A stretch of 7,730 nt of DNA from Bradymonadales bacterium (GTDB taxonomy: Bacteria; Myxococcota; Bradymonadia; REDH01), in NCBI GenBank assembly GCA_947483645.1, contig CANKLS010000055.1:1-7730 (forward strand), written 5' to 3'. The position numbers and the translations under genes are program-made. The stretch's first letter is position 1, and each line of letters starts with the position of its first letter. Below are positions 6,908 through 7,730 of this stretch, piece after piece. The notes under the pieces are model-generated. The model made no database searches. It was not told where the DNA came from and saw nothing but the letters and a program-made list of their open reading frames with translations.

Positions 6908-6937
6908 TTGACAAGGGTTGCGCGGTATCGGATGAAT
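6908..6937 (+). promoter_or_regulatory. Candidate sigma70-type promoter of the regulator gene
   Basis: A perfect -35 hexamer TTGACA lies at 6908-6913. The best -10 at acceptable spacing is poor (ATGAAT at 6932-6937, 18-base spacer), so this is only a candidate. It overlaps the inverted repeat at 6900-6916, which would be consistent with autoregulation. Confidence 0.25.
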
Positions 6938-6969
6938 CATTCCAACAACTTTTCCTCTCGGGCCTGCGC

Positions 6970-7730
6970 ATGCTGAAGCTCCCCACACCGGAACTCAACG
7001 TCCGGTCAGTCATGGGCCTCGTCTCCTATCTGACGGCCATGGGTGTCGATACCTCCAGCGTTCTCGCGGCGGCCGGTCTCCACCCCAACCCGCAAGCAGC
7101 CGTGCCGGAGCGCATCTCGCGTACCGCCTGGCTCGCTGCCCACCACGAGGCAGTCCGGGTCACGCGCGACCCGCTCCTCTGTCTGCATGTCTCCGCCTGG
7201 CTCCCCTTCGGCAGCCTCGATGTCCTCGACTACCTCCTCGTTCGGAGCACCACCGTCGGCGAAGGCATGGCCCGCAGCATCCGATACACCCCCCTCCTCC
7301 ACGAGGGCGTAGGCGGTCGTATCGAGGTCATCGGAAGCCACGCACACTTCTCGCACTGGCTCCTCACCCCCGACCCCGAAGCTAGCCGCTTCTCCGCGGA
7401 GTTCGCGATCGCGATCCTCTTCGTTCGGCTCACCCGCATTGCCGGCGTCGACCTGCAGGTCACCGAGATCCGGTTCGCCCACCCCTCCTACGGGGTCGAG
7501 GCGGCATTCAGTCAGTTCTTCGGCTGCCCCGTCTACTTTGGCGCGGGGCGCGACGAAATCATCTTCCCCGCCAGCGTCCTCGAGGCCAAGATCCCCGGCG
7601 GAGACGCCATGCTCTGTTCCATCCTCGAGCGGCAGGCGGAGAGCATGCGGGCCCAGTTCGTCGCCTCTGAGTCGGTCGGCGAGCAGGTGCGGCGCATCCT
7701 GCGCGAAGAGCTCGACGGTGGAGACTCCTC
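6970..7730 (+). CDS. AraC-family transcriptional regulator with arabinose_bd-type ligand domain, partial (C-terminus beyond right edge)
   Basis: The first 253 codons are present and open to the edge. The sequence follows the N-terminal ligand-binding domain (arabinose_bd type, PF12625) of VirS/OruR-like AraC regulators: VRSVMGLVSYLTAMGVDTSS (11-30) with VLAAAGL, YLLVRSTTVGEGM (88-100), and the strong family block EIRFAHPSYGVEAAFSQFFG (166-185) followed by CPVYFGAGRDEIIFP. The linker SVGEQVRRILREEL (235-248) normally leads into the two helix-turn-helix motifs, which lie outside the window. I took the ATG at 6970; an internal ATG at 7012 would remove 14 residues. No strong ribosome site precedes it. 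It is divergent from the GST gene and may regulate it; the ligand cannot be told from the sequence. Confidence 0.85.
   Translation, partial: MLKLPTPELNVRSVMGLVSYLTAMGVDTSSVLAAAGLHPNPQAAVPERISRTAWLAAHHEAVRVTRDPLLCLHVSAWLPFGSLDVLDYLLVRSTTVGEGMARSIRYTPLLHEGVGGRIEVIGSHAHFSHWLLTPDPEASRFSAEFAIAILFVRLTRIAGVDLQVTEIRFAHPSYGVEAAFSQFFGCPVYFGAGRDEIIFPASVLEAKIPGGDAMLCSILERQAESMRAQFVASESVGEQVRRILREELDGGDS

Larger units (their letters stand above)
6795..6969. promoter_or_regulatory. Divergent intergenic region between the GST and AraC-type regulator genes
   Basis: This 175-base stretch separates two genes transcribed away from each other, so it should hold promoters for both. A small inverted repeat, CCTTG-N7-CAAGG, lies at 6900-6916 next to a CGATCG palindrome at 6894-6899. 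AraC-family regulators often control a divergent neighbour from such a region, which is the basis for suspecting an operator; the repeat itself is short and could be chance. Confidence 0.45.

Noticed and set aside
7405..7412. GCGATCGC palindrome as a regulatory or repeat element
   Set aside because: It is a single copy inside the coding region and explained by codon content in GC-rich sequence.
7006..7482. A 158-codon Glu/Gly/Asp-rich open frame on the minus strand
   Set aside because: It is antisense to the regulator, whose family blocks are clear on the plus strand.

Overview
The window is a GC-rich bacterial segment, densely coded and almost all on one strand. Seven genes run leftward (minus strand) from about 6794 to the left edge. 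One regulator gene runs rightward from 6970 to the right edge. The layout, the non-enterobacterial Lgt motif, the secreted PEGA/FGE-type protein and the ALDH16-type gene pair suggest a Myxococcota or other deltaproteobacterial-like lineage. That placement is an inference from gene style, not proven. I saw no tRNA, rRNA, CRISPR array, insertion sequence or other mobile element.

Right side: an AraC-family regulator (6970 to edge, lacking its DNA-binding end) is divergent from a small glutathione S-transferase-like gene (6204-6794). They share a 175-base intergenic region with a TTGACA box and a small inverted repeat.

Centre: a metabolic cassette follows. It holds deoC (deoxyribose-phosphate aldolase, 5201-6124), a complete catalytic aldehyde dehydrogenase (3719-5197), and a 297-residue ALDH-like protein with no catalytic cysteine domain (2829-3722). 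The spacing is extremely tight: a 3-base gap, then an ATGA overlap. The two ALDH genes together correspond to the two halves of ALDH16, which is normally one ~800-residue protein with a catalytic N-terminal domain and a degenerate C-terminal ALDH domain. Here it is split into two genes. DeoC releases acetaldehyde from deoxyribose-5-phosphate and the ALDH pair would plausibly oxidise it to acetate.

Left side: envelope genes follow without a break. An lgt-type prolipoprotein diacylglyceryl transferase (1873-2829) starts on a TAATG overlap with the short ALDH gene. It is followed by a YqgE/AlgH protein (1222-1803) and a secreted protein with a TolB-like N-terminal region, two PEGA domains and the beginning of a formylglycine-generating-enzyme (FGE/SUMF1-type) domain, cut by the left edge.

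The least ordinary parts are the split ALDH16 with its stand-alone pseudo-ALDH subunit, the Lgt with substituted canonical residues, and the PEGA/FGE-type fusion. Everything else looks like ordinary chromosome.
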